From NCBI GenBank assembly GCA_963818645.1, contig CAWFTF010000020.1, positions 124,001 through 188,000 of the forward strand: a DNA stretch of 64,000 bases. Direction: 5' to 3'. Both the position numbers and the translations under genes were made by a program. Below, in pieces: positions 1-10,603 of the stretch. The notes beneath the pieces were generated by a model. It was not told the origin of the DNA. It saw only the letters and a program-made list of their open reading frames with translations, and made no database searches. The stretch comes from Gp6-AA40 sp963818645 (lineage in GTDB: Bacteria > Acidobacteriota > Vicinamibacteria > Vicinamibacterales > UBA2999). Every line of letters begins with the position of its first letter. The first letter of the stretch is position 1.

Positions 1-1380
1 CGCGACACCGCGGATGTTGGCGAGCGGCGCATTGTAGCCGACCTTGATTTCGTTCAGGAGACCGCTGCCGAGGGTGCCCTGAAGATTGAAGATCCCGTTC
101 GTGGGCTTGTTGGTCACTTCGACGACACGACCGCTGATGCCTTCCGGACGCAGCTGGCTGCCGCTGTCACGGAAGTAGCGGAAGTACGAGTTCCACTGCT
201 GATTCATGCGGAAGTCGACGCGAAGGCTGAACGCGTCCTCTTCGACGTTCTCGAGACTCTGCAGCTGATAGATGTCGAAATTCGGATCGGTTGATGCGCC
301 CGGCAGAAGCACTGCGCCTGGCGCTGTAAAGCCGGGACGAAGGGCCGCAATTGCCGGAACGGCTCTCGCCCACGCCGCCGCGCTCGGCGAGGCCTCGACG
401 AAGTTCACGCCGGCGTCGAGACGATACCCTTCATAGCTGCCGAAGAAAAACGCGCGATCCTTCAGGAGCGGACCTCCGAACGAGGCACCGAACTGATGCT
501 GACTGAGGGCAGACTTGGGCAGTTCCGAGATGACACTGCCGTCGGCGTTGCGCGTGGAATCGAAGTAGTTCGGCGCGTCGAGCGAGTCGTCGCGGTAGAA
601 CTCGAACACCGAGCCACGGAATAAATTCGAGCCCGACTTGGTTATCACACTGACTTGACCACCGGTGCCCGTACCGAATTCCGCCGGGTAGTTGTTCGAC
701 TCGACGCGAAACTCCTGCACGTTCTCGAGGCTCGCCTGCAGTTTGAAGGGCGAGGCGATCTGGCCGGCGATGTTGCCGGGCGAGGCATCGATGATCGCCG
801 AGCCTTCGACGCCGTCGAACTTGATCACGTTCTGGTTGTTCGCGCGGCCGCTGAAGCGGACGTCGTTCCAGGTGCCGGTGCCGGCATTCTGCGATCCGGG
901 CGCCTGCAGCATGAGCTGCGACATCTGGCGGCCGTTGACCGGCAGGTTCTGAACTTCGCGCTCGCTGACGTTCACGCCAATGCTGGCAGAGCTCAGATCA
1001 ATCGTGCTCACCTGCGCCTGAACGGTGACCGTTTCAGTCACGCCGGCCGCCTGTAGCGTGAGATCCAGCGGGAATTCCTGTCCGGCCACCAACTGGAGCC
1101 CATCGAACTGCAGCGGAGCGAGCTGACCGAAGGTCGCGCGAATCGTGTAAACGGAAGGCCTGAGGTTGGCAACGATGTACCGCCCTTCGGTATTTGTGAC
1201 GACCGTCCGTTCTTCACCAGTGCGCTCGTTCTTGACGAGCACGGTTGCCCCAGGAACGACCGCGCCCGACGGATCGAGCACGACCCCAGCAAAACGTGCA
1301 TCCGCCTGCGCAAATGCGATGGCGGGTAGAAAGAGGCCGATCGCGAGCACGCACGCCACCGACACCTTCAAAGTTTTCAT
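1..1380 (-). CDS. TonB-dependent receptor, N-terminal part (cut by window edge)
   Basis: An outer-membrane receptor of the Oar-like acidobacterial type; the 3' part lies outside the window and 460 codons remain. The ATG at 1380 opens a signal peptide (MKTLKVSVACVLAIGLF, ending near AFAQA). A carboxypeptidase-regulatory-like beta-sandwich follows at about residues 25-105 (motifs GVVLDPSGAVVPGATV and TNTEGRY), then the plug domain (VQNLPVNGRQMSQLM, then GGQVSVITKSG) and the start of the barrel (FRGSVFEFYRDDSLDAPNYF). Such proteins import or bind large substrates using TonB energy; the substrate cannot be read here. It is divergent from the metalloprotease-like gene at 1587. Confidence 0.93.
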   Translation of the reverse strand, partial: MKTLKVSVACVLAIGLFLPAIAFAQADARFAGVVLDPSGAVVPGATVLVKNERTGEERTVVTNTEGRYIVANLRPSVYTIRATFGQLAPLQFDGLQLVAGQEFPLDLTLQAAGVTETVTVQAQVSTIDLSSASIGVNVSEREVQNLPVNGRQMSQLMLQAPGSQNAGTGTWNDVRFSGRANNQNVIKFDGVEGSAIIDASPGNIAGQIASPFKLQASLENVQEFRVESNNYPAEFGTGTGGQVSVITKSGSNLFRGSVFEFYRDDSLDAPNYFDSTRNADGSVISELPKSALSQHQFGASFGGPLLKDRAFFFGSYEGYRLDAGVNFVEASPSAAAWARAVPAIAALRPGFTAPGAVLLPGASTDPNFDIYQLQSLENVEEDAFSLRVDFRMNQQWNSYFRYFRDSGSQLRPEGISGRVVEVTNKPTNGIFNLQGTLGSGLLNEIKVGYNAPLANIRGVA

Positions 1381-1448
1381 ACGCTCGAAGACTCCTCTGA
1401 GGACATTTCCCAGTCTGTGAACGTTCTGAGCCTACCGAGGGTATGTAA

Positions 1449-1473
1449 CAGCCGATTCACGCAGCCGATTCAC
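1449..1473. promoter_or_regulatory. 12-bp direct repeat in divergent intergenic region
   Basis: CAGCCGATTCAC occurs twice in a row with one base between (1449-1460 and 1462-1473), in the 206-bp gap between the divergent receptor (start 1380) and the metalloprotease-like gene (start 1587). The position suits an operator for either gene. No regulator can be assigned, and chance duplication is possible. Confidence 0.25.
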
Positions 1474-1586
1474 CGGAGTTAATAACGACTTCGGGAGTGG
1501 CACTTCTATGGCTGCACTGATCAGGGCGCGCGGCCGATAAATTTACATACGTGAGACACGAACGTCGTGCTACTGTCGTGCCATTC

Positions 1587-2269
1587 ATGAAGGCAGTGAG
1601 GCCGCTGGTTGGATGCGTGGCTCTGCTGTCCATCGTCACGGGGGCGACTGGCAGGCCTCCCGATAGTGCCGTCCTGATAGCCTCGGAAGCACCCGCTCTC
1701 GTCCTCAATCTCCACTTCACAAGCTCCGATTCGTTGCCCATAGCGAGCCGTCGCGCGCTGATGGCTGAAGCCGAGTCGATCTGGAAGAACGGGCACGTCC
1801 GACTGAAGTGGCTGCGCGAGAGCACCGAGGCGGATGAGGGTGACATCCTCAGAGTGCTGGTCGTTGCTCGACCAGTACCGAGAACCTCGGAGTTCTCCGC
1901 GTGGACTGTCGCCGAGCTGATGCGTCTCAACGCGACTCAGGCGACCGCGGCATTGCATCAACGATTGGCGCGAGACGAATCGTCGATGAAAGCCGGTGGG
2001 AGCTTCTGGCAGAACCGACGGCGATGCAGGATCAGCGCCTCGGCCTGGTGCTCGGTCGAGCGGTGTCTCACGAGATCGGGCACTACCTGCTTCAGACGAA
2101 CACACACGCGACTCGGGGGCTGATGCGCGCTCGCATCGACGCGCGGGAATTCGCCGATCTGCGCTCGGGAACATTCCGGCTCGATCGGGCTGCGGAGACC
2201 CATATGGCCACAATCGCGGCCAAGGACCCCCTCTCCTCAGAGACGGTTCTCGGCTTTCCGTATCGGTAG
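1587..2269 (+). pseudogene. secreted zinc-metalloprotease-like protein, frameshifted
   Basis: A small secreted protein with a zinc-metalloprotease signature. The ATG at 1587 gives a signal peptide (MKAVRPLVGCVALLSIVTG); an upstream in-frame ATG at 1551 would precede it with a non-signal stretch. The first frame is plausible to about 1965 (EADEGDILRVLVVARPVP). The conserved continuation is in another frame: RRIVDESRWELLAEP, then SHEIGHYLL with HExxH, then GLMRARI. Joining them needs a 1-nt change at about 1965-1990. Similar acidobacterial proteins have the same order, with HEIGHYLL followed by GLM. Function is unknown; the third zinc ligand is not obvious. The break may be a sequencing error. 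Confidence 0.7.
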
Positions 2270-2308
2270 GTTCACGGTTTTCTGCTATTCTCCCGGCGTC
2301 TGTTCACA

Positions 2309-4261
2309 ATGAATTGGCGACGCGGGACAGGGTTACACCTCGCCGTTCTTGCCGGCTACGTCGCGACCGCGCTCGTTTTTTCCTGGCCGCTCGCGCTCCA
2401 TCTCAGTACTGACCTGACCGGCCCGCCTGACGGCGATACCGGTGTCTACGTCTGGAACCAGTGGGTCTTCCAGCACGAGATTCTGGTGCACCGGCGTCTA
2501 CCGTTTTTCACCGACGCGATCTTCTCGATGACTCAGGATGCAAACCTGAGCCTGCACAACTACACGGCGTTTCAGAACCTGCTGGCCTTGCCGCTCTCGG
2601 GTTGGCTCGGCGTGGTCGCGACCTTCAACGTCGTCTTCCTCTTGATGTCCGTGCTCACCGCCTACGCCACGTTTCTTCTGGCAAGGCACGTGACGGGCCG
2701 GCCTGCCGAGTCGTGGCTGGCCGGGCTGCTGTTTGCGTGGAGTCCGCTGCTCGTCACGCGCGGCATGGGCCACTTCAGCCTCGTGGCGGCCGCGCCGCTC
2801 GCGATCTTCCTGCTGGTGTTGATGAAGGCAGACGGACAGGAACGGTTCCGCGATGCAGCCGCGCTCGGTGCCGTCGTCGCATGGGCGGCGACGACCGACG
2901 TGTACTACGGCGTCTACTGTCTACTGATCGGCGCCGTCTTCCTCGTCGCTCGCATTTTCGCGATTCAGGCCAGCCCGCAATCAGGGCGCGCGCGCGCCGC
3001 TCGCTGGGCGGTTGACGTGCTGTTGCTGTGTGCCGCCGGCCTCGTCGGCGCTATCGCGATCACGGGCGGATTCACGTCCACGATCTTTGGCCACTCGATT
3101 TCCGCGCGTGGCCTGTACACGCCGATGCTGGCCCTCACCGCGTTGGCACTCATGCGCGTGGCCTGGCACGTCCGCGCATCGCCACGACCGGGCGCGCGAA
3201 CCGATGTGTGGAGACTCGCCTTCCTGACGTTGGCTGCGGGACTCGTGGCCACCGCAATCCTTTCACCGGTTCTTTATGCGGTGGGCAAGATCAGCTCGAG
3301 CAATCTCACTCCGCCCGGAATCAAGTGGCGCAGCAGCCCGCCCGGTGTGGATCTGCTCGCGTTGGTGGTCCCGAATCCCAACCATCCGTTGATGCCGGAC
3401 TGGATCACTGACTGGCTGATGTCCTTTCAGGGCGAATATCTCGAGCGCGTCGTCTCCGTTCCTATCGTCGTCCTGACTGTCTTATTCGTCGCATGGCGCA
3501 TGGGATGGCGCCCGTCACGCTGGTGGACGATGCTGGCAGTGACGTTTGGGGCGCTGGCTCTTGGTCCGTTCATCCACATCGCAGGGATGAACACGTATAT
3601 CCCGGGGCCGTGGGCGCTGCTGCGATACGTGCCGATGCTCGGCCTCGCACGAACCCCCTCGCGATTCTCGGTCGTGATGATGCTGGCGGTCGCGGTGCTG
3701 TTTGCCGCTGCGCTCGAGTGGTTCGGTCGCAGCTACCCGAAGTATCGCCCTGCGATGCTGACGATGGTTGCGGCGTTGCTCATTGCCGAGCTCCTGCCTG
3801 CACCGCTCACGCTTCACTCAGCTGCTGTTCCGAACTTCTATCATCGAGTGGCTGCGGCGGCGGGCGACGTGTGCGTCCTCGAGTTGCCCACCGGCATCCG
3901 GGATGGCGCGTCCAGTGCCGGCAACTTCTCCGCCCGATCGCAGTACTTCCAGACGATGCACGGCAAGCCGCTGATTGGCGGATATCTCTCTCGTGTGTCT
4001 CCGGAAAGCAAGTCAGAGGTGCGACGCATCGACATGATCGATGCGCTGATCGTTCTGAGCGAGAGAGGCACCATTTCAGCGGAGCGCGAAGCGGCACTCG
4101 TGGCCAGCGGTCCGATGTTCGTCCACGATGCCAACCTCGGGTTCGTGGTGGTAGACCGCCTTCGCTCGTCCCGCGCGCTCGTGGACTTCGCCATTCGCGC
4201 ACTGCACCTGCAGCCTGTCGAGGTAGACGGCAACTTCGAGCTGTACGAACCCGTCAGGTAG
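2309..4261 (+). CDS. multi-pass membrane glycosyltransferase-like protein (GT-C type)
   Basis: A 650-residue integral membrane protein with about a dozen hydrophobic segments. The N-terminal layout is a first membrane helix at about 12-30, then an acidic loop (GPPDGDTGVYVWNQW) resembling the catalytic loop of lipid-phosphosugar-dependent GT-C glycosyltransferases. The C-terminal about 130 residues look soluble (CVLELPTGIRDGASSAG, RRIDMIDALIVLSERGTIS). The probable role is sugar transfer to a lipid or protein at the membrane, inferred only from architecture. The ATG at 2309 follows the preceding stop by 37 nt. It converges on the VWFA gene with 46 nt between stops. No frameshift was seen. Confidence 0.65.
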   Translation: MNWRRGTGLHLAVLAGYVATALVFSWPLALHLSTDLTGPPDGDTGVYVWNQWVFQHEILVHRRLPFFTDAIFSMTQDANLSLHNYTAFQNLLALPLSGWLGVVATFNVVFLLMSVLTAYATFLLARHVTGRPAESWLAGLLFAWSPLLVTRGMGHFSLVAAAPLAIFLLVLMKADGQERFRDAAALGAVVAWAATTDVYYGVYCLLIGAVFLVARIFAIQASPQSGRARAARWAVDVLLLCAAGLVGAIAITGGFTSTIFGHSISARGLYTPMLALTALALMRVAWHVRASPRPGARTDVWRLAFLTLAAGLVATAILSPVLYAVGKISSSNLTPPGIKWRSSPPGVDLLALVVPNPNHPLMPDWITDWLMSFQGEYLERVVSVPIVVLTVLFVAWRMGWRPSRWWTMLAVTFGALALGPFIHIAGMNTYIPGPWALLRYVPMLGLARTPSRFSVVMMLAVAVLFAAALEWFGRSYPKYRPAMLTMVAALLIAELLPAPLTLHSAAVPNFYHRVAAAAGDVCVLELPTGIRDGASSAGNFSARSQYFQTMHGKPLIGGYLSRVSPESKSEVRRIDMIDALIVLSERGTISAEREAALVASGPMFVHDANLGFVVVDRLRSSRALVDFAIRALHLQPVEVDGNFELYEPVR

Positions 4262-4307
4262 CGGCGGATCTTCTAACAACGTGGACGGGGCCGTCGACGC
4301 ACGGGAC

Positions 4308-6358
4308 TTATCGCACGTAGAGTGCGAGACGAGGAAATGCGAAGCGGCCTGCTACGTCGTCGATGATGTTCACCTGACAGGTATAAAGGCCAGGCTTGAA
4401 TGCGTCGGCCGGCACTTCGAATTGAAACAGCGCTGCCCGCCGATCCGGCGCGTCGAGATCCGAGCGCTCAACGAGCGGCGTCTCGAAGACCTTCACTGAA
4501 CCACGATAGAACGCCAGGCTCGTCTTCAGGAGCGACGAACCACCAGCCGCGGCCTGGGGTTCGTAGACCTCGTAGTAGAAGTACATCTTCTGCGTGCGAT
4601 CGACAACGTGCGTAAGGCTTGGGAGCAGTTCGACACCCTCACGAATGAGCGGATTGTCCGAGCGTTGTCGTCCGGTCGTCGGTCGAATCTGGGTGCTGAG
4701 CGTCACGGAGCTGACCTTCACTGGCGCCTGCCGCAGGTCGGGCACGAACACACCGGACTCGAAGGAGCCCATGGTGCCATTCGCGTTTTCGCGCACGACG
4801 ACCTTCACCACGAAGCGTCCGGGCGGCAGCGTCAAGCCAGCTTGATAGAGCAACTGCCGCGATGCGACACCTGACGCGTCTGGCGCGATGTCGAGCGTCT
4901 CGCGGAGACGGCCAACCGGCCGGCCCTGTTCGTCGCGAACGATCCCGAGGACGTCGAGCGTGTCGCGCTGCGGCGACTCTCGCAGTGCACCGCCAGGCAC
5001 CGCCACCGACAACGGAACGTAGTACCGATCTGGCGCCAGGCGGAACCAGCCCGCTGACACCATCACGGGCAGGTCGGTCGCAGAAACCGGCGCCGCGAGC
5101 TGTTCCTGCAGCTGACGCTCGCGGTCCTGGCGATTCGTGTGAGCGAAGTCGCGCTCTGCGTAGTAGCCGGCCCGATGCTCGACGCGAAGGCCAGGCTTCT
5201 TCGCACGCACGGTGATGCGGCGAAAGCGCCCGTCCTTCGAGGCATTGGTGCTGTTGTAGCCGAGCAGGTAGTAGAGCGAGGTGTCGCGCTGTACCTGCGC
5301 GAAGGCCTCGCCGAAGTCGTTGGTGTCCATGAACGCGCGCCCGCCGGTATCGGACGCGAGTGTCTGCAACGTCTCCTGCGAGGCGAACAAGCGGTCGAAC
5401 TGCTGGTTGACGCCACGACCGGAGAACGCGCTCACTCCTCGTGCGCTCGGCCGCGACGCGTCTCCGCCGGGAACGATCGCCTGCAGGCCTCGTGTATCGA
5501 CCGGATAGATCGACATGTTCGCCCGCACGGCGCTGCTCGTGGCGGCGCGCAACTCGACCTGATTGTCGGTCCCGCTTCGCGTCATGCCACCGCTGAAGTA
5601 GAGCACCGACTTCTTCTGCTCGATCGAGCCGAGCATGTCCGCCAGCGTGCGCAGACCGCGAAGCCGCGCGTCATTGTTGAAGAGATCGTATTCGGCGGTG
5701 TCCGCGCTGACCGCATCGCCGCCGGCGGCAGCCGCTTCGTCGGTAGCCGTGGTTTCTGCTGCCGGCGATTCGAATGCGGTGGCATCAACGGCCGTGAACT
5801 GGCCGAGCGTCGTCTTCACCTGCTCGCGATCGCCGGTGAAATCCGCCACGACTTTGAGCGTCGTGTCGATCGTCGTGATGGCCACGAGATCCGCGTCGCT
5901 CATCTGGTGGTCAACGTAGTCAGCGGCCGCTCGTGTCGCGCGCTCGAGCTCCTCGGGCTGCATCGAGCTGAGATCGAACAGCAACACGATCAGCCGTCGT
6001 CCCGCCAGCTCCTCCCGACGAACTGGCGTGGCAGTCGCCGACGTGGTGGACGGTGCCGGCGTCCCGGGCGTCAGCAGCTGAGGCGAAGGGGTGGCTGGCT
6101 GCGGTGCGGTGGCGACTTCTTCAACATCGAACGACGTGACCTGCTGCGGCTTGTCGTCCTCGCGCACCTCGAAGTCGGCTGCAGTCAGGCCGCGGACGAC
6201 GGCGCCCGTGCGATCGCGCACGACGACGTCGACGACGACAAGGTTGACGTCGGAGCGAAAGACCGGGCGTGCGTCTGTTGCGCGGCTGGCGCGGCAACGA
6301 GGAGCAGGACGAGGAGCAAGACTGTGAAGGGGTCAGACCCCTTCCCATTTCTGCGCAT
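4308..6358 (-). CDS. VWFA-related secreted protein (acidobacterial type), frameshift after signal peptide
   Basis: The mature frame starts with FRSDVNLVVVDVVVRDRTG and GLTAADFEVREDDKPQ, the usual opening of acidobacterial VWFA-related proteins. The VWA core follows with a MIDAS-like DLSSM in VLLFDLSSMQPEE, then YPVDTRGLQAIVPGGD and a C-terminal beta-rich part. The signal peptide (KGSDPFTVLLLVLLLVAAPA) lies in a different frame and begins at the ATG at 6358. A 1-nt change within about 6255-6290 joins them. The GTG at 6221 is only the first start in the mature frame and would truncate the conserved opening. The ATG overlaps the receptor's stop as TGATG, so the two are translationally coupled. 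The KGSDPF peptide is encoded by a small repeat at 6327. Export is likely; the ligand is unknown. Confidence 0.82.
6327..6343. repeat. GGGGTCNGACCCC-type palindromic repeat inside signal-peptide coding region
   Basis: AAGGGGT-CAG-ACCCCTT forms a 7-bp perfect inverted repeat. It sits inside the first codons of the VWFA gene and encodes the peptide KGSDPF. The same unit recurs at 32788-32834, also inside coding sequence. Confidence 0.7.
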
Positions 6359-9300
6359 CAGAATCTGAACCTCACGCCGAGCTGAACGGTCCGCATCGGG
6401 CGAATCGTCACGACCTGACCGAACGTCGGCGAGTTCACGACCGAATCGATCGCGCCAAACCGAACGGTGTTGAACAGATTGGTCGCCTGCAGCTGAATCG
6501 AGACGACCTGACTGCCCGAGAGCCTGACGTCCCGGCTAATGGACGCATCGACCTGCTGCGTGCCTGGACCAAGGATCGTGTTGCGACCCGCGGAGCCGAA
6601 TGCATTGGTCGCCGGCACGGCAAATGCCGACGTGTTGAAGAACCGAAGCAGCGTCGGCTCATCGATCGAGATCGGCGCCCCGGTGTAGTCAGCCCTCAGC
6701 GTTCCGTTGGTGCCGCGTGCCGCATCCGACGTCGCACTGAGGAGACGCGCTGTGAACGGCGTACCGGAATCCACCGCGAACGACATCGACACGGCCCAGT
6801 CCCTCAGCAGCGCAGACCATGTGCCATCCCCGCTGAGCCAGCGGCGATTCGGCCCGAACGGGAATTCGACGAACAGGTTTCCCGCAACCTGATGCCGTCG
6901 ATCGAAACTCGAGAGCCCCCATTCGGCATCCAGATCCTGATCGTTTTGCGCCACCACGCGCCCGCCGCCTCCGATCGACGAGGCATCGTCGATCGACTTC
7001 GCAAACGTGTAGCTGACGCTGCCAGCGACGCCTCTGGCCTGCTGCTTGCGCAGTCGCACGGTGGCCGCGTGCAGGATCGAATCGCCTTCCGACGTCTGCC
7101 ACAGAAATGGTTGCACGCCGTCGATCCGCAGCCCGTCCGGATCGCGATTCGGGGCGCGGATGACGTCGAGATGCGTGCCTTGTGTACCTGTATACCCACC
7201 ACCCAGTTGCCATCCGCGACCGAGGTTGTGATTGACATCAAGATTCCACGTCTTGATGACGCCGAGCTGATAGTTCTTGTCCACGCCGAAGTTGTTCGTG
7301 GTCGTGGAGTCATCGACGGTTACGAACGCATCCGACAGCGCGAGCGGGTCGGCAAGCGATCCGATGCTCGTGTTCGTGACCGCAAACGGCGGCTGCGCGA
7401 TCAACTGACGCGCGATCGTGGCGTATGAGCCGTTATTGAAGCTCCTGCCGAATCCTCCGCGAAGGACGGTGCGAGGATTCACCCGCCACGCGACGCCGAC
7501 GCGCGGCGCGAGGTTGTTGTAGTCGGCGTTGATGAGACTCGATGGAAACGGTCCAGTGAACTGACCTGTGCCTCCCGAAATGACGGGTGCCGCAGCCGTG
7601 AACCCGGGCGCGACGTCCAGATTCACCATGCGGTTGTGCGCCTCGGTGTACGGACTCACGGCCTCGTACCGTGCACCGAGGTTCAACGTCAGATTTCCGC
7701 GGACGCGCCAGTCGTCCTGCACGAACACGCTGAAGGCACGTCCACTCAACGCCACATCGCCGGCGTACTGCACCGACGCCTGTTGCGGAAGCCCGAGAAG
7801 GAAATCGGCAAAGTCGAGGCCGTAGGACGGAACGACTGGACTCGCGGCCGAATAGAGTCCGGTGAAGACGTACGACCCTCGCGCATCCCCGGTGGTGATG
7901 CCACCCGAGCGATCGAGCCGCGCGTCGCCTCCGGCTCGAAACGTATGGGACCGGAGCGGGTGCGTCATCGTGTAGCCGATCTGAATGCGTCGGTCGCTGC
8001 GGTCGTCCGGAGCCACATCGCGCAGACCGGTCAGACTCGCGAACGAGAGATTCGGAACGCCCCACTGCGAGGGGTCCGTCGCGACACCACTGATCCCCGC
8101 ATAGCTGGCGACGTCGATCGCACCGGCAAATCCGTTACGAATCGCCGTGCTCGATCGAGTCGCCGTGACCTGAAGGTTGTGTATCGAGCGCCCGCGCAGG
8201 ATGTTCAACGACACAGGCACCGACCACGTCGATCCGTTGTTCGTCCCGCCCAGCAGCGGGAACACGTTCACGATGTCTGCGAGGTTCCTGCGGTACTGCA
8301 GCTGCGCGTTGAGGACAACGGCGGTACCGGATCGACCTCCGCGCGCGCCACCACCACGTCCGAAACCGGCGCCGCGCCCACCGCCACCGGCGCCTCCCCG
8401 ACGCCCGGGCGTTCCGGAAAAGTTGTGCGTCACGCGCGCGTTGAACTGATCGGACGTGGACAGCGCTGCGACGCCTCGCCTGTAGTTCTGCGTCGCACCC
8501 GGAAGATTCGGTAACGGAAAGAACTGCAGCAGGGCCACCGCCGATGGATCGAGACGACTTTGCGGAATCTGACCACTGGGGAATGGCATCCCCGTGATCG
8601 GATCGATCGGGCTGATCGACAGACTCGAAAGGTCGCCTGCCCGCATCGCCGCACTGGGCACTGTGGCGTACTGATCGACCAAGTTGTTCGAGCGATTGCC
8701 GCCGTAGTTGACGAAGAACGTCGTGCGCGCTCCGTCGTACACACCCGGGATGCGCAGAGGGCCGCCGAGCGTTGCGCCGAACTGCTGGCGCGCGTAGGTT
8801 GGATCCGCTTGCGAGTTCGTACGAAGTGGATACGGCGACGCATCCAGCACGGAGCCGCCGAAGTTGTAGTTCGCCGATCCCTGGAGCGCGCTGCCGCCCC
8901 GCCCTCGCCCGAGAAAACCACCGCCGCGTCCTCCAAACCCTCCTGGTCCGCCTTGAGGGCCAGGGCCAAATCCACCGGGACCACCAAAGCCGCCCTGCGC
9001 GCCAGCAAACGCGCCAGGCGCGCCTCCCGGTCCACCGAAACGCGCACCGAATCCCTCGGGCGCCTGCGCGCCCGCCGCCGCGAACTCGCCTCGCCCCAGC
9101 GCCTCGAGTCGATCGCGCAGTTGTCCTCGATCGACGTTGACCGCTTCGCCGGTCACCGCCACCACACTCGTCGCCGCTTCAGTCGAGAAACCGGGAGGCA
9201 GCAGTCGCGTCGCCGGATCCGCTTCGTCAATCGAGGTCGAAGCGTTGTCGGCCGCCGCTGCAGCGTTCGACTGAACGAGCTGCAGTTGCGAGAAACGCGC

Positions 9301-9755
9301 TGGCCGCCTTGCTGACCAGCAGCACCCGGCAACCGGTTTGGCCTGCGAAGCGAGCTCGGTGCTTCTACGAGCGGACCAGATTGCTGGCTCGCGACGGACT
9401 GCGCACGTGACGCCAGCACCAACTGAACGTCGAGAGGGACCTCACACGAATCGGCCGAGACAGTCAGCGTCTGTTCGAAGCGCGCGAACGCGGCGAGCTC
9501 CGCCGATACGACGAACTCCCCTTCATTGATTCGGAGTCGATACGCGCCGTTCGTGTCCGTGGACGTCGCCGCGACGACCTGACCTTCGCGGGTCGCGGTC
9601 ACCGACACACCTGGCAGCGCGGTTCCGGAGCTCAACACACGGCCCGTGATCACACAGCCAGGGCGCGACGTCTGTCCCGGCAGAGCCAGGAGCACCCCTC
9701 CACCCAGGAGCACCAGGCTCGTCAGCGCAACGATGACCCTCGAATGCGCTTTCAT
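6358..9755 (-). CDS. TonB-dependent receptor, glycine/arginine-rich, one frameshift
   Basis: The first ATG (9755) gives a signal peptide (MKAHSRVIVALTSLVLLGGG) and a carboxypeptidase-regulatory-like domain (GCVITGRVLSSGTALPGVSV, TDTNGAYRL). After about residue 140 the frame changes: FSQLQLVQSN continues in the frame of the long C-terminal open region. A 1-nt change at about 9310-9335 restores one protein of about 1,130 residues. Two Gly-rich stretches stand out (about 8880-9040, GGPGGFGPG; about 8335-8410, RGGAGGGGRGAGF) before and within the early barrel. The barrel ends in VQLGVRFRF, an aromatic C-terminus typical of outer-membrane barrels. The VWFA gene overlaps its stop. It is divergent from a two-component system that may control it (inference). 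Confidence 0.85.
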
Positions 9756-9789
9756 TGGCCGAATTTGCCCATGATGATCCAAGGCATCG

Positions 9790-9817
9790 TGGCAGCGGCG
9801 TGAAAATGCGGCTGCCA
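9790..9817. promoter_or_regulatory. inverted repeat TGGCAGC-N14-GCTGCCA between divergent genes
   Basis: A 7-bp perfect inverted repeat with centres 21 bp apart (two helical turns) lies between the receptor start (9755) and the response-regulator start (9875). The spacing suits a dimeric DNA-binding protein such as the adjacent OmpR-type regulator. Whether it is used is inference. Confidence 0.3.
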
Positions 9818-9874
9818 TCATTTCGTCACTTGTGAATCACAGTCCTACCACGACCGAGCGCTAGACTGAGGACT

Positions 9875-10603
9875 GTGGCTAGCCCAGTCAGTCCGCGTCC
9901 GACCGTCCTCGTCGTCGAGGACGAGGCCAACATCCGAGAGCTCGTCGGCCTGCATCTTCGGCTCGAAGAGCTCATACCCGTCGAATCCTGTGACGGAGAC
10001 AGCGGCCTTTCCGCCGCCCGCGCGCGCAAATTCGATCTGATCATTCTCGACCTGATGCTCCCGGGCCTCGACGGCGTCACCGTGTGCCGCGCCATCCGGC
10101 GCGATTCACCAAACGCCGACACGCCGATCCTTATGCTGACCGCCCGGCGCGAAGAGTCCGACAAGGTGCTCGGTCTCGACAGCGGCGCCGACGACTACCT
10201 GACGAAACCCTTCGGCATTCGAGAACTCCTCGCGCGCGTCAGAGCGCTGCTTCGTCGCGGCGAAGTCTCGCAGGCCCGTGCGGCTGCTGGTGCGAGCACA
10301 GGACCAGTCAGCTACAAACACATTCAGGTCGATCCGGCGCGCAGACGTGTCAGGGTTGGCAGCCGCGATGTCGGGCTGACCTTCAACGAGTTCGAATTGC
10401 TGTACGTTCTCATCAGCAATCCCGGTATCGTCTTCAGCCGGGAGTCGCTGCTCAGCAAGGTATGGAAGGACCAGACGTTCGTGACCGTCCGCAGCGTGGA
10501 TACGCTGGTGAAACGGTTGCGCAAGAAGATCGAGTCACAGCCCGCCGATCCCGACGTGATCCTGACTGTGTGGGGGGCCGGCTACAAGGCGGCTGATGTC
10601 TAG
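9875..10603 (+). CDS. OmpR-family response regulator
   Basis: A 242-residue regulator with a receiver domain at residues 11-125: acidic pair E15/D16 in VVEDEAN, phospho-acceptor D59 in ILDLMLPG, and K111 in TKPF. A C-terminal winged helix follows at about 150-240 (FNEFELLYVLISNPG and SVDTLVKRLRKKI). The start is GTG at 9875. The stop overlaps the kinase start by 8 nt, a coupled two-component operon. Divergent orientation to the receptor at 6358-9755 makes that operon a plausible target (inference). Confidence 0.95.
   Translation: MASPVSPRPTVLVVEDEANIRELVGLHLRLEELIPVESCDGDSGLSAARARKFDLIILDLMLPGLDGVTVCRAIRRDSPNADTPILMLTARREESDKVLGLDSGADDYLTKPFGIRELLARVRALLRRGEVSQARAAAGASTGPVSYKHIQVDPARRRVRVGSRDVGLTFNEFELLYVLISNPGIVFSRESLLSKVWKDQTFVTVRSVDTLVKRLRKKIESQPADPDVILTVWGAGYKAADV

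Noticed and set aside
1965..1990. Programmed ribosomal frameshifting as explanation for the frame changes
   Set aside because: No shared slippery heptamer or downstream structure is seen at the break points, and breaks go in various directions in unrelated genes.
5139..6368. 409-codon open frame on the plus strand opposite the VWFA gene
   Set aside because: Composition is Arg/His/Asp-rich without family motifs; it mirrors the conserved minus-strand gene, an effect of high GC at third codon positions.
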